A DNA stretch of 64,000 bases from Burkholderiaceae bacterium. GTDB lineage: Bacteria > Pseudomonadota > Gammaproteobacteria > Burkholderiales > Burkholderiaceae_E. The number at the start of each line of letters is the position of its first letter. Positions within the stretch are counted from its first letter, which is position 1. The notes below the pieces were generated by a model. The model was not told the DNA's origin, searched no databases, and worked only from the letters and a program-made list of their open reading frames with translations. Shown piece by piece: positions 12,139 through 22,621 of this stretch. The stretch lies in NCBI GenBank assembly GCA_027493945.1, contig JAOSJU010000001.1, positions 2,848,484-2,912,483 of the forward strand, in the 5' to 3' direction. Position numbers and translations under genes: made by a program.

Positions 12139-12173
12139 ATTTCGTTGCGAACGCTGTATGCCGGAGGGTCGCA

Positions 12174-13265
12174 ATGACCACCGCCGCCGCCGATGCCGCA
12201 CTTGCCGAGCTGCGCGACCGCGTGCGGGCAGCGGCCGCGGCGCGGAGCGGCCTTTGCATCCGCGGCGGCGGCACCAAGGACTTCTACGGCGAGGCGCCAG
12301 CGGGCGAGCTGCTGGACATGCGCGGCTATCGCGGCATCGTCAGCTACGAGCCGACCGAGCTGGTAATCACTGCGCGTTGCGGCACGCCGCTGGCGGAGGT
12401 GCAGGCCACGCTGGCCGAACGCCGGCAGATGCTGGCGTTCGAGCCGCCGTCGTTCGGTGCCGCGGCGACGGTCGGCGGAGTGGTGGCGGCGGGGCTGTCG
12501 GGGCCGCGTCGCGCGAGCGCAGGCGCCGCGCGCGACTTCGTGCTCGGCGTCACGCTGCTGGATGCCGGCGGCCGGGCCCTTGGCTTCGGCGGCCAGGTGA
12601 TGAAGAACGTGGCTGGCTACGACGTGTCGCGGCTGGCCTGCGGAGCGCTCGGAATCCTCGGGCCGATCCTCGAAGTGTCGCTGAAGGTGCTGCCGCTGCC
12701 GGCGGCCGAATGCACGTTGCGCATGTCGCTCGACGAAGCCACCGTGTTGCGCGCGATGAACGAGTGGGGTGGGCAGCCACTGCCGATCTCCGCCACGCTG
12801 TGGCGTGCCGACGAGTTCTTGCTGAGACTGTCCGGCGCCGCCGCGGCGATTGACGCCGCGGCGCTGCGCTTCGAGCGCGAGCACGGTGCGGTGCGGCTGG
12901 ATGCGGGCGCAGCCGCTGCGCTGTGGACCCGAGTGCGTGAGCAGACCGACGCGTTCTTCGACGGACTGCAGCCGCTGTGGCGCCTGTCCGTGCCATCGGT
13001 CGCGCCGTCGCTCGCGCTGCCCGGTGCGCAGGCGATCGAATGGGGCGGTGCGCTCCGCTGGCTGCGCAGCGACGCGGACGCGACGACGATCCGGGACGCG
13101 GCGGCCCGCGCCGGCGGCACCGCGACGCTGTTTCGCGGCGGCGATCGTTCGGCCGGCGTGTTCCATCCGCTCGCGCCGGTCAACGCGGCGCTGCAGCGGC
13201 GGCTGAAAGACGCGTTCGACCCGGGCCGGATCTTCAATCCGGGTCGCATGTATCCGGACCTCTGA
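12174..13265 (+). CDS. glcE: Glycolate oxidase FAD-binding subunit GlcE
   Basis: This 363-residue second FAD-domain subunit of glycolate oxidase has CIRGGGTKDFYG near the N-terminus, the FAD loop FGAAATVGGVVAAGLSGPRR and LGFGGQVMKNVAGYDVSR. It ends with FNPGRMYPDL, the motif shared with GlcD-like proteins. The ATG at 12174 has GGAGG 7 bases upstream. It sits between glcD and glcF with 6 bases to glcF. Confidence 0.92.
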   Translation: MTTAAADAALAELRDRVRAAAAARSGLCIRGGGTKDFYGEAPAGELLDMRGYRGIVSYEPTELVITARCGTPLAEVQATLAERRQMLAFEPPSFGAAATVGGVVAAGLSGPRRASAGAARDFVLGVTLLDAGGRALGFGGQVMKNVAGYDVSRLACGALGILGPILEVSLKVLPLPAAECTLRMSLDEATVLRAMNEWGGQPLPISATLWRADEFLLRLSGAAAAIDAAALRFEREHGAVRLDAGAAAALWTRVREQTDAFFDGLQPLWRLSVPSVAPSLALPGAQAIEWGGALRWLRSDADATTIRDAAARAGGTATLFRGGDRSAGVFHPLAPVNAALQRRLKDAFDPGRIFNPGRMYPDL

Positions 13266-13271
13266 ACCCGA

Positions 13272-14531
13272 ATGGAAACGCATCTCGCCGACTGGCTGAA
13301 GGGTACCGCCGACGGGGCCGAGGCCGAACTGAACCTGCGCCGCTGCGTGCACTGCGGCTTCTGCCTGGCGACCTGCCCCACCTACCAGTTGCTCGGCGAC
13401 GAGCTCGACTCGCCTCGCGGGCGCATCTACCTGATGAAGCAGGTCGCCGAGGGTGTCCAGCCCGGCGCCGCGACGCTCGCGCACCTCGATCGCTGCCTCA
13501 CCTGCCGCAACTGCGAGACCACCTGCCCGTCGGGCGTCGAGTACGGGCACCTGGTCGACGTCGGCCGCAAGCTGGTCGAGGAACGGGTGCGCCGGCCGCC
13601 GGGCGAGCGCCTGCTCAGGTTCGCGCTGCGCGAGACGCTCACGCGCCGCTGGCTCTTCGATCCGGCGATGCGCATCGGCCAGCTGCTGCGTCCGCTGCTG
13701 CCCGCGGCGCTGCGCGACAAGGTGCCGGAGCGCCGGCCCGCGGGCGCCTGGCCGCGGGGTGCGCACGCGCGCAAGGTGCTGATCCTGAACGGCTGCACGC
13801 AGCCGGCGATGATGCCCGTGATCGACGCGGCGAGCGCGCGCGTGCTCGACCGCCCGGGCATCGAAACGGTGCTCGAGCAGCGCTCGGGCTGCTGCGGCGC
13901 GATCCGCCACCACCTCGCCGACCCCGAAGGGGCGCTGGCGCAGGCGCGTCGCAACATCGACGCCTGGCTGCCGCACCTGGAGCGCGGCGCCGAGGCGATC
14001 GTGATCAACGCGTCGGGCTGCGGCGCGATGGTCAAGGAGTATGCGCACCTGCTGCGGGAAGACGCGGCTTACGCGGCGAAGGCGCAGCGCGTGGTCGCGG
14101 CCACGAAAGACCTCGCCGAGTGGCTGCCTGCGCAGCTTGCCGGCTCGATCGACACGATTCGCGCGCGCATCGATGCACGCAAGGACGCGCGCGCGGGCGT
14201 GCCCGAGCGCGTTGCCTTCCATCCGCCGTGCACGCTGCAACACGGCCAGAGGATCCGCGGCGAGGTCGAGCGGCTGCTCGACGCGCTGGGCGTCGAGCGA
14301 CTGGCGGTGGCCGAGTCGCATCTGTGCTGCGGATCGGCCGGCACGTATTCGGTGCTGGAGCCCGCGCTTTCCCTTCAGTTGCGCGAACGCAAGCTCGACC
14401 ACCTGCAGGCCGGCAGGCCCGACCTGATCCTGTCGGCCAACATCGGCTGCCTCGCGCACCTGCAGGCCGGCACCGGGACGCCGGTGCGGCACTGGATCGA
14501 GTGGCTAGACGAGGCGATGGCGGGGCGCTGA
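13272..14531 (+). CDS. glcF: Glycolate oxidase iron-sulfur subunit GlcF
   Basis: This 419-residue protein carries two [4Fe-4S] motifs near the N-terminus (CVHCGFCLATCP and CLTCRNCETTCP). Two CCG-type cysteine-rich repeats follow (RSGCCGAIRHH and HLCCGSAGTYSVL). It passes electrons from GlcD/GlcE towards the respiratory chain. It ends the glcDEF unit and is convergent with pilY1, with only 25 bases between the stops. Confidence 0.94.
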   Translation: METHLADWLKGTADGAEAELNLRRCVHCGFCLATCPTYQLLGDELDSPRGRIYLMKQVAEGVQPGAATLAHLDRCLTCRNCETTCPSGVEYGHLVDVGRKLVEERVRRPPGERLLRFALRETLTRRWLFDPAMRIGQLLRPLLPAALRDKVPERRPAGAWPRGAHARKVLILNGCTQPAMMPVIDAASARVLDRPGIETVLEQRSGCCGAIRHHLADPEGALAQARRNIDAWLPHLERGAEAIVINASGCGAMVKEYAHLLREDAAYAAKAQRVVAATKDLAEWLPAQLAGSIDTIRARIDARKDARAGVPERVAFHPPCTLQHGQRIRGEVERLLDALGVERLAVAESHLCCGSAGTYSVLEPALSLQLRERKLDHLQAGRPDLILSANIGCLAHLQAGTGTPVRHWIEWLDEAMAGR

Positions 14532-14556
14532 CCCCGCCCCGGCATCCCGGTTCGCC

Positions 14557-17500
14557 TCAGCGCGTCAGTTCGCGCCAGTTCAGGCGTCGCACGTTGGCGG
14601 CGAACGGCGCCGTCGGATTGCCGAAGACCGGATACTTCGCATCCGACGTCGTGACGATCGTCACCGTCTTCCCGCTGGGAAGCTTGACGATGTTGATGCC
14701 GACGATGAGCGTGTTGCCGATGTTGACGGCCCAGCCGGTGTCCGCAGCCCTGGTCCTGGTCGGCCACGGATCGACGAAATAGAGCCAGCTGGTGCCGCCG
14801 ATGTTGCAGACGTTCGGGTCCGGGATGTTCGACGGCACGACCCACCAGCCCATCTGGTACTTCGGATCGACGTTGACGCGCTCCCCGTCCTTCACGTCGA
14901 AGTCCATGTACCAGCCGGCCTTGTCGGGTGCCATCGCCGAGTACGACAGTTGCCGCGTGCCGACGTCTCCGGAGAGATCCTGGACGACCACGTCGGGGCG
15001 ACTGCGGAAGTTGCCGTACGGCGGCGAACTCAGGTCGTCCTTGATCGCATACAGGGACATGCGATCCGTCGAGCCGACGTCGCTGTTGCCGAGGTATTTT
15101 CCTGCGCCCAGCAGGATGACGCGCCTCTGCGCGCCGCCGATCCTGACTGCGGCCAGTTCCGGCTTGGTGGTGATCGGTTGGGTCGGAACACCGTTCGTCT
15201 TGCCGATGGTCGTGATCTTCGTCGCCGTATTCGCGACGACGTCGAAGCGCCAGACGTTGCCGTCGAGGTCGCCTCCGTAGGCGTGCTGGGTCGAGTTGTC
15301 CAGGTTCGTGTCGCTCACCCAGTTGTTGATCTTTGCGATGCCGCTCTTCGACGGGTCGGTGACGGCGTTGTCGGTCACGATCTCGGCGAGTTTCGAGCCA
15401 TCGGAGGCCTTGAGCACGAACAGTCGTCCCTTGCCGTCTCCGGGCGACGCGTTGTTGTAGCCCGACGCGACGATCACGACCCACTGGCCGTTCACCTTGG
15501 TGATGACGGCGTTGCCGAAGGTGTGGCCGAGGTTGGTGTCGGCGAACTCCCAAAGCAGTTTCGGGCTTGCCGGGTCGGTGACGTCGAGGGCGTAGTAGGC
15601 GCGCCCGCCCTTGCCCAGGCCGCCCACGAGAATCGTCTTCCACTGGTTGGCGTTGCAGGTGGCCGAGGGGCAGACGTCGCCGACCACGATGGGGCCGTCG
15701 ACGTAGAAGCGGTGGTTGGTCGCGTAACTCTTGTCGGCAAGCTTGTAGAGCTGCGGGATCACCGCGGTCGGCACGTAGGCCCAGAGCTCGTCGCCGGTGT
15801 CGCCGTTGAAGGCGTGCAGCATGCCGTCGTTGCCGCCGGCATAGACCACCGATTGACGGCTCTTCTTCTGCTCGGCGAACTGCGCGTAGTTGCCGTCGGC
15901 GTAGGCGAACGGGGGCTTGCGCACGTACACCGGCGCGGCGTCGACGATGTCGCCAAGCGCGTGCTTGCGGTCGCGGTAGAGCTTCCAGGTGTTGGCGCCT
16001 TCGTCCTCGTGCTGGGTCTGGCCGCGGATGAAGCCGATGATCGATGCCTGCGTCGCCTGCGCCTGCTCGGTGGCCGTCAGGTCCGGATACTGGGAGAGCT
16101 GGCCGCCGCCAGGGTTCGTCGGCCCGGGCTGGAAGTAGTTCGCCGCGATTTGCGTCGCCAGGTTGGCTGCCGTGAAAGCCTCGAGCGTGCCACCGCCGTT
16201 GAAGTAGATGTTGCGCGTGTCGCTCGCTGTCGACACTTTCGCGTCCAGTCTGGCCTGGGCCGACCAGATCGCGGTGTCGGACACGGTTCCGACCGAGAGA
16301 TCGATCTCGCGCGCGGTGATGTCCCCGTCCCAGTCGACCGTCGTGTACATGGCGATGTAGGCGTAGTTGTCGCCGGCCACGGGCTCCGGGTTCGAGGTCG
16401 CCGCCGCGGCAGCAGACGCGGTTCGGGCGGACACCCCGGAGAGCGCCTTCTGGATGCCCTTGGCGAGGGCCTCGGGCGACTTGGCGCTGAAGTACTTGCC
16501 GCGGCCGTTCACCGCGGCGTGCCACAGGTCGTCCACGCGATGCAGGTCTTCGTCGTCCATCGGGTCGGGCCAGTTCTTCGTGCCCTGCTTGAGCGCCTCG
16601 AAATCGGCGCAACCGCCCGAGTCGTAGTTCTCGCAGTACTTGAGCGAACCGTCGATGCCCGGGCCCAGCGTGAAGGTCGTCATGTGCTGGTGAGTCGCCT
16701 TGTCGGTGCCGGCACCGGGCACGTTGTTCTCGCAGACCTGGTAGGTCGTTGCGCCGACCGTTGCGCCGGTGCAGTTGCCCAGCGCAGGGGTACGCAGGTC
16801 GGTCTGGTAGTAGTACATCGCGACGTCGGCGAGCGAGTTCTCGGTTCCCCCAGTGGTCGAGGCCGTCGTGGACACCAATGCGGCGGCAGTCGGATTCGGA
16901 TCGGGGACCAGGCTGGACCAGTTCGCCGCGCATTCCTCCACGAGCGTGGTACTGCCTTTCTTGGTCCACGCACTGGTTGACGGCGAACCCGGGGGCTCGA
17001 TCGGTGTCGTGACGGTCTGTTCCTCCCGAGTGCGCGACACCGTCCGCCTGCCGCTGGAGCAGTTCTTGTTCGACTGCCATCGCTTCGTCGAGGTCGAATA
17101 CGAGTAGCGTTGATAGGTCGCGACTGACTGGCTGATGGTTCCGTCCCACATCGGTCGGGGGAGCCGAGCCGTCCTGGTTGCCGATGTCGCTGGACCCGTC
17201 GAGCCGGTAGCCGGCGTTGCCGTTCCAGAACCCGTCGGTGGTCAGGATGGAGAAATTCTGCTGGCAGGAATACTGGACCGGATCGTTGCCCAGCTTGCCT
17301 GCGTAGATGCGGCCGACCTTCGAGAGGGCTGCGCGCAGCGGCGTGCCGCCCGACGCGCTGGTGCCGTAGAGCTTGCTGAAGATCTTCGTGCGCTGGTCGC
17401 AGCCCGGGGCAGCGGCGCAGAAATCGTCGATCGCCTGGAACGAGTTGCTGCTGTTGCTGGTGCCCGTGTAGCTGTGGGTGGTGAATCCGATGCGATAGCT

Positions 17501-18175
17501 CGACGGCTCGGAGATGCTCGCGAGCGCGCGGCCGATCGCCGTCTTGGCCGTCAGGATCCGGATGCGGTAGTAGCTGTACCAGTTGGCGAAGTTCTGCCGC
17601 TCCGCGGTACCCACGGTGACCTTGGCGAACTTGCCGGAGACGTCTCCGTTGCACTCCTTGTAAAAGGCGGTCGAGGTGTCGACGCTGCCGTCGGCCTTGT
17701 ACGTGTAGGACATCGCCGGCTGCGTGCCGCTGTAGGTGTAGTAGTAGGCCGCCTGCGCGCTGTCGTTGCCGCCGTTGTAGCTGGTTGTGTCGTCGTAGGC
17801 CCTGAAAGAGGTCGAGAGATTCACCCTGGACGACGCCGCATCGAAGCCATCGTACGGCGCGTTCGTGAAGGCGACGTCCGGGAAGCTCGTGCCATCGACC
17901 CTGACCGGCGGTGCATAGGTGACCGCGGGGTTGTAGTACACGCCGTTGCACTGGGCCGACTTGTAGCCGACCTTGCTGCGAAGATCCCTGACGTGATCCG
18001 GCAGGTGTGTCCACCCCATCGAGCCCGAGTCGTCGAAAATGATCGTCACGTTCGGCTTCACCTCGCCGCTCGTGCCGGATGCGAGTGGCTTGTCGGTGAG
18101 ATCGACGCTGGCGCCCCAGGCCAACGGGGTCACCGCGAGCCACAGGGCTAGAAGACGAGACGATTTCCTGACCAT
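14557..18175 (-). CDS. pilY1: Type IV pilus tip adhesin/assembly factor PilY1, frameshift in a G5 run
   Basis: After a signal peptide (ending near LAWGASVD) comes a von Willebrand A-like region with the metal-site motif IIFDDSGSMGW. A long middle part follows, then a C-terminal beta-propeller with VVYAGGNDGMLHAFNGDTGD, a PilY1 hallmark, and FADTNLGHTFGNAV. At 17157-17161 a run of five Gs breaks the frame between DGSAP and MWDGTISQSVATYQ. Dropping one base restores about 1,205 residues, a normal PilY1 size. It is the last gene of the minor-pilin operon and serves pilus biogenesis, surface sensing and adhesion. Confidence 0.92.
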
Positions 18176-18191
18176 GGCCAGACTCTCCGAT

Positions 18192-18833
18192 TCAGAACCC
18201 GATGACCGCCTGCACGACGCTCTCGGTGTTGCGCGGGCCGACGACGCGGGTGGTGACGCGGTAGTACTGCTGCGTCGTGCCGGTGAGGGGCAACTGCCCG
18301 TACGAGGCGCCGCCCTTGGTGCTGCCGGAACCGCCTCCCGAGGACTGGAACGCGGAACAGAAGACGGCGGGGTCGTTCGGCTGGCCTTCGCTGTCGCAGA
18401 TCCGGTTCACGACGTACGTCGCCGCATAGCCGTCCGGCAGCCTGTCGGAAGCCACGGCCGCCGCCACCATGCCGCAGGTGGGCAGTGCACTGCCGCCGGC
18501 CGCCCAGACCACGTCGTCGTCGGGGTTCGGGGTCCGGCTTCCCGACAGGTCGCAGGCCGCGCGCGACGTCGCGTAGTAGCCGGCCGCTGCCACGTCGTTC
18601 GCGAGCTGTTCGCTGTTCGCCGTCATCCATTCGATGGCCGCTTCGGTGCCGGTGTCGCCGGCCTGGGATGCCGTCTGCTTGAAGGCGAGGTTGCCGGCGA
18701 TCATGACGCCGGTGTCGACCATGCGCATCAGCGCGATGCCTCCCAGCGAAATCGCAACCAGCGCGATCAGGGCGATCAGCAGGGTGATGCCGCGCTGCCA
18801 GCGCATCGGCCGAGGGGTTGGAGTCTTCCGCAT
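18192..18833 (-). CDS. pilX: Type IV pilus minor pilin PilX
   Basis: The 213-residue product has a short basic leader and then RGITLLIALIALVAISLGG, the PilX-type transmembrane N-terminus cleaved after Gly by PilD, though the usual Glu5 is absent as in other PilX proteins. The soluble part holds cysteines (SRAACDLSG, ALPTCGMV, NRICDSEG) for disulfides. It starts in a TGATG overlap with pilW and lies 16 bases before pilY1. Confidence 0.88.
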   Translation of the reverse strand: MRKTPTPRPMRWQRGITLLIALIALVAISLGGIALMRMVDTGVMIAGNLAFKQTASQAGDTGTEAAIEWMTANSEQLANDVAAAGYYATSRAACDLSGSRTPNPDDDVVWAAGGSALPTCGMVAAAVASDRLPDGYAATYVVNRICDSEGQPNDPAVFCSAFQSSGGGSGSTKGGASYGQLPLTGTTQQYYRVTTRVVGPRNTESVVQAVIGF

Positions 18834-19924
18834 CAGCCCCCCCAGATCACGTTGCGGATCGGCACGATGGTCGTGAAGACCTTGTACCGGTAGTGCCGCT
18901 CGTCGCCGGTGAGGGCCCGGCTGGGCGGGGTGTCGCCGGGATCGCCGGTTTCCCACAGCGCCAGGCTCGCCGGGCTGACCTGCTCCTTCTCGTACTGGGC
19001 GCTGCGTGCCACCACCGCGATGCGCACCGCGCGAATCCGCGAGACGTCGGCCGCGAGCGGGTTGCTCCAGTCTCCACAGATGGAGCCCGCGGTCGCGTCG
19101 CACCACTGGCTGACCTGCACGCTGCCGGCCGCGGCGATGCCGTATTGCGCCTGCAGGTCGACGATCTCGTCGACGAGAGGCGTCGTGTTCGCGCATCCGT
19201 AGGGCGCGGCGGTCGTCGTCGGATTGACCTCGGTCAAGCGGTCACAGAGCACCTGGTAGCGCCCGTGCACGAAGTTGCCCATGTTCACGACGGCATCGCC
19301 GATCTCGTAGGTGGGTGCGACCGTGAAGACGTTGTTCGGGTTGGCCGGGTTGTACGGATGCTGCCCGGAGTTGTGCTGCAGGTTCCAGCCGTTTCCCGTC
19401 TTCTGCGGATCCTGCGACATCTGCATCAGGGTGCAGACCTTGCTGCCCTCCTTGCCGACGACGAGGAATGTCTGGTTCAGCGCGAGCCCTGCGTTGTTGT
19501 CCGCCGTGATGATCGAGGAGGCATTCGGCATGTTCTTGATGATCGACGTCGGGATGGCGGCGAAATCGGTATCCGATCGGAGGAATTCGATTGCGTCCGG
19601 ACCCGCTCCGCCATCCAGGACGACGACTGGCCTCAGGGTGCCGCCATTCGAGACCGTCGTGCCGTTGTAGTGGATGTTGATCCCGAGCGGACAAAGCGAG
19701 CCGCTCCCCCCGAACAGGCCATACCCCGCCTGCCTGACCTCGCGTTCGATCGAGAAGAGCGCGACCGCGCCGTTGACCTGGGCATCCGATCCGCCGGCGC
19801 TGGTCCGCTTCTGTCCTTCGAACACCGCCATCACCTGCTGGATGACGAGCACCGCAATCGAGCCGATCACCGGGGCGACCATCAGTTCGACCAGTGTCAC
19901 GCCTGTCTGTCGGGCCGGCTTCAT
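18833..19924 (-). CDS. pilW: Type IV pilus minor pilin PilW
   Basis: The 363-residue prepilin has leader MKPARQTG and the methylation motif VTLVELMVAPVIGSIAVL, followed by FSIEREVRQAGYGLFG, typical of PilW. It primes pilus assembly with PilE, FimT, PilV, PilX and PilY1. It starts 13 bases after the pilV stop and overlaps pilX by one base. The helix has PVIGS where most homologues have LVIGL. Confidence 0.9.
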   Translation of the reverse strand: MKPARQTGVTLVELMVAPVIGSIAVLVIQQVMAVFEGQKRTSAGGSDAQVNGAVALFSIEREVRQAGYGLFGGSGSLCPLGINIHYNGTTVSNGGTLRPVVVLDGGAGPDAIEFLRSDTDFAAIPTSIIKNMPNASSIITADNNAGLALNQTFLVVGKEGSKVCTLMQMSQDPQKTGNGWNLQHNSGQHPYNPANPNNVFTVAPTYEIGDAVVNMGNFVHGRYQVLCDRLTEVNPTTTAAPYGCANTTPLVDEIVDLQAQYGIAAAGSVQVSQWCDATAGSICGDWSNPLAADVSRIRAVRIAVVARSAQYEKEQVSPASLALWETGDPGDTPPSRALTGDERHYRYKVFTTIVPIRNVIWGG

Positions 19925-19937
19925 GGCGATGGCGGCT

Positions 19938-20309
19938 TCAGTTGTCGACGTTGATGCGGGCTTCGGCGACGAACTGGTGCTCGTCGCCCCCAGGCAGTTG
20001 CCAGCGGATCGTCACCACCGCCCGGTCGCCGTTGATCGCGATCGAGCGCTTGCCGTTCGGCAGGCCCGCGACGTCGACGTCGGATTCGGCGTGGAGGCCC
20101 AGGTTGGCCGGGTCGCCCCACAGTCGCCCGAGGGCCTGGTTGGCCAGGAAACTGGCGTCGGCACGGTATTTCGCGTCGGTGACCGTGGTCACCGCGAAGG
20201 CTTGCATGGCGACGACGGCCAGGACGCCGATCGAGAAGATCAGCACCGCCACGAGGGCTTCGACCAGGGTGGCGCCCTCCTGCAGGCGCAAGGGTTTGGC
20301 TACGGGCAT
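19938..20309 (-). CDS. pilV: Type IV pilus minor pilin PilV
   Basis: The 123-residue prepilin begins MPVAKPLRLQEG, then ATLVEALVAVLIFSIGVLAV, where the cleavage Gly and Glu5 are visible. NQALGRLWGDP and a short C-terminal domain follow. It is shorter than the 150-180 residues of many PilV proteins. Its start overlaps the fimT stop by 10 bases, which supports translational coupling. Confidence 0.88.
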   Translation of the reverse strand: MPVAKPLRLQEGATLVEALVAVLIFSIGVLAVVAMQAFAVTTVTDAKYRADASFLANQALGRLWGDPANLGLHAESDVDVAGLPNGKRSIAINGDRAVVTIRWQLPGGDEHQFVAEARINVDN

Positions 20310-20842
20310 TTTCTGACGTCGCCGGTCGCGAGCACGTTCGGATCGCACATCGTGATCTGCCCCCCCGGACCGAACTGAAGGCGCAGGTCCCGGGTCTTGT
20401 CGGCGGCCAGCACGGTGGCCGGCAGGTCGAGATCGAGCCTGTCGATCGGGCTGCTCGCATCGATGTTTGCCGTGCGACGGCCCAGGCCGTCGAAGCTGAT
20501 CCGGGTGGCGCCGGCCGGCGTGACCGCCACGGCCACGTCGGAAGTGCCTTCGCCAGCGGCCCTGGTCTGGATTTCCTCGCCCGACAGCGCGACACGCACG
20601 GTCCAGCCCGCCGTGAGAGCGGCGTCGAGAACGAATTCGACCGGAACGTTGCGTTTCACGGCCTCGGCCCGGGCAAGTTGCAGCCCGGCCAGCATGCTCT
20701 CCGCCGCCGTGCGGATGCGGCTGTTCGCGAGCCATTCGACGCTCATCGGCGCCGAGAGGACCATCATGATGGCGATCACCGTCACCACGATCATCGCTTC
20801 GATGACCGAGAAGCCGCGCTGCCGCCGAGGCGCCGTCAGCAT
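20300..20842 (-). CDS. fimT: Type IV minor pilin FimT (GspH family)
   Basis: The 180-residue prepilin shows QRGFSVIEAMIVVTVIAIMM, with cleavage after Gly and Glu5 present. The GspH/FimT pattern SRIRTAAESMLAGLQLARAEAVKRN follows. The FISFDGLGR-type segment reads TRISFDGLGRRTAN. I chose the ATG at 20842, which overlaps the pilE stop by 7 bases. Some FimT proteins bind DNA, but nothing here shows that role. Confidence 0.88.
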   Translation of the reverse strand: MLTAPRRQRGFSVIEAMIVVTVIAIMMVLSAPMSVEWLANSRIRTAAESMLAGLQLARAEAVKRNVPVEFVLDAALTAGWTVRVALSGEEIQTRAAGEGTSDVAVAVTPAGATRISFDGLGRRTANIDASSPIDRLDLDLPATVLAADKTRDLRLQFGPGGQITMCDPNVLATGDVRKCP

Positions 20843-21240
20843 GAGTCCCCCTTGCGTCCGACCCAGCAGGATGCGCCGTTGCCCCACGGTGTCGTCGAGG
20901 TGCGGCCGTTGTTCTGGTTGATCGTGTAGCTGAAGCCGGCCATGGTGCCGGTGCCTGTCGCCGTGATCTGGAAAGTGGTCGCGGCCGTGTCGCAAGCGAA
21001 AGTGAAGTGTTTGCCGTTGCCCGGGCAGGCCGCGCCGGCGTAGGTGCGGTTGTCCTGGAACCATTGCTCCATCGCGATGCGGCCCTGGCCCAGCGCCGCG
21101 GTGGCTTCGGGGATGTTGCCGCGACGCACGTAATCCTGATATGACGGCAGCGCCACCGACGCCGGGATGGCCGCGACAGCCACGGCGATCATCAGTTCGA
21201 TCAGGGTAAAACCGGCATTGGCGACAGACCGGATGTGCAT
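20836..21240 (-). CDS. pilE: Type IV pilin-like protein PilE
   Basis: This 134-residue pilin has a short leader (MHIRSVANAG), methylation motif FTLIELMIAVAVAAIPA and then ALPSYQDYVRRGNIPEATAAL, as in PilE/ComP-like minor pilins. C-terminal cysteines (GAACPG, FACDTAA, ASCWVGRKGDSC) form the D-region. It heads the operon with GGGGAGGA 7 bases upstream of the ATG. It is more likely a minor pilin than the major subunit because it is linked to fimT-pilVWX-pilY1. Confidence 0.9.
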   Translation of the reverse strand: MHIRSVANAGFTLIELMIAVAVAAIPASVALPSYQDYVRRGNIPEATAALGQGRIAMEQWFQDNRTYAGAACPGNGKHFTFACDTAATTFQITATGTGTMAGFSYTINQNNGRTSTTPWGNGASCWVGRKGDSC

Positions 21241-21263
21241 GATTGCGTCCTCCCCGAAATAAC

Positions 21264-21290
21264 CTAGGTGCGCGTCGAGCGCCTACCTAG
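21264..21290. promoter_or_regulatory. Inverted repeat upstream of pilE
   Basis: CTAGGT near 21264-21269 is mirrored by ACCTAG near 21285-21290, and inner GCGC/GCGC pairs also match. It lies 24-50 bases upstream of the pilE ATG, so it could be an operator or a leader hairpin. No clear -35/-10 or sigma-54 promoter could be assigned next to it. Confidence 0.3.
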
Positions 21291-21474
21291 CGTCGGGCGA
21301 CGAGCGCGCGGTTCGTCTCGACAAGTGGCGTCGGGTGTCGAAATCCGGCAGTTCAGGACGAGCGAGTGTATGGAGGCGTCTGCCTCCGGGCGTGGGCGGA
21401 GCGACGGAAGGTGGCTCGCAGGCGACGAAGGACGCTATGCGCAGGAAAGCGTGAAAAAGATCACGCTGCGTTGC

Positions 21475-22234
21475 TCAACCCCGGTGCCAGTCGATCAGCC
21501 GCCAGCGCACCCGGTCTTCGTACGCGACGACCGGGCGCCGCCCGCCGGGCCAGCGATACTCGCCGGTCCACTCGCGCTGCACCCAGCGGTGCACGCCGGG
21601 CGCATACCAGATCGTGTCGAAGCGCTGCGGCCACTCGCGCCAAGGTGTCGACGTGGCGGAAGTCGATCACTCGCTCGACGCGCAGCGCGACGAACTCCCC
21701 GGCGGGCACCCTGACGCGCTCCCAGCCCGTCGCGGTCAGCCATTGCCGCCACGGCAATCGGCCGCTGGCCTGCGGCACCCGGTACCAGGTCGCGTCGCTG
21801 CGGCGCGCGCCGGCCTCGAGCCGGTCGGGCAGAAGCGGCATCGGCCGGGTGAAGGTCTGCACCGCGTCGTAGGCGGGCTCGACGATCACGTCCCAGGGCC
21901 GCGCCCAGCGCTCCTCGCCGGCCGCGGCGCCGTTCGCGTCGGCGAGCGTCACCACGATCGGCGCGCCCTCGGGCGTGTCGCCGACAGATCCGGGCTCGGA
22001 CGGTGGCCCGGCGCGCACCACTTCGGCGTTCAACTCGCCGACCTTCGCGCCCCGGTACAGGTCGATCGTCTCGTAGCGCCAGCGCTGGCCGAGTCGCACC
22101 TGCGGCGTGGCGATCGGGCCCGGCGGCGGCGCCACGAACTGCGGCGCGGCGCAGCCGATGGGCAGCAGCCCGGCGGCGGCGACCAGCAGGCGACGGCGAT
22201 GCGGCGACGGCGGCAATACAGGCAGGCGGGTCAT
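21475..22234 (-). CDS. Predicted lipoprotein of unknown function, single-base frameshift
   Basis: The product begins MTRLPVLPPSPHRRRLLVAA and has a lipobox-like PIGC, suggesting an outer-membrane or periplasmic lipoprotein. The middle (VRLGQRWRYETIDLYRG, WARPWDVIVEPAYDAVQTF) recurs in hypothetical proteins of related genomes. At 21642-21643 one base is extra. After VIDFRHVDT the frame should continue WREWPQRFDTIWYAPGVHRW and end LIDWHRG at 21475. Repaired length is about 252 residues. The rest is intact, so this is likely an assembly indel. Function unknown. Confidence 0.65.
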
Positions 22235-22271
22235 GGCGACTGCGGCAGGCCCGGCGAGCGCGGCGCGGCGG

Positions 22272-22619
22272 CTACGGAATCGCGCGCCCGTCGTTCAGCC
22301 GCAGCCAGCCCTTGATCATCCGGTAGGCGAACCAGACCTGCGCGATCACGAAGAACGGCACGAAGCCGATCGTGAGCACGGTGGGCACGAGCAGCAGCAC
22401 GAACCAGAGCAGGCCCCACCAGAACGAGCGCGTCTGCCAGGCGAAGTGCGACTCGTAGAACGTGCCGCGCGCGTCCTCGCGCTCGAGGTACGCGAGGATC
22501 AATCCCACCACGAAGCCGATGATCGACACCAGCCCGAGCAGGTGCATCGCGTAGCCGAGCATCGCGTACTTGCGCAGCGATTCCAGCCGGGCCGAGTCGA
22601 GTTCGACGACGCTGTTCAT
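22272..22619 (-). CDS. DUF4870-like small membrane protein
   Basis: This 115-residue protein has about three hydrophobic segments (AMHLLGLVSIIGFVVGLILA; SFWWGLLWFVLLLVP; VLTIGFVPFFVIAQVWF). Between them is the SHFAWQTRSFWWG patch, and MIKGWLRLNDGRAIP closes the C-terminus. This pattern is typical of DUF4870 proteins of unknown role. It starts 2 bases after the marC stop and is probably co-transcribed with it. Confidence 0.72.
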   Translation of the reverse strand: MNSVVELDSARLESLRKYAMLGYAMHLLGLVSIIGFVVGLILAYLEREDARGTFYESHFAWQTRSFWWGLLWFVLLLVPTVLTIGFVPFFVIAQVWFAYRMIKGWLRLNDGRAIP

Positions 22620-22621
22620 GC

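Noticed and set aside
12084-14492. 802-codon minus-strand open frame opposite glcE-glcF
   Set aside because: Shadow frame. Both glcE and glcF have clear family motifs on the plus strand.
14950-16980. 676-codon plus-strand open frame opposite pilY1
   Set aside because: Composition is Arg/Val/Gly-rich with no motifs; pilY1 on the minus strand explains the region.
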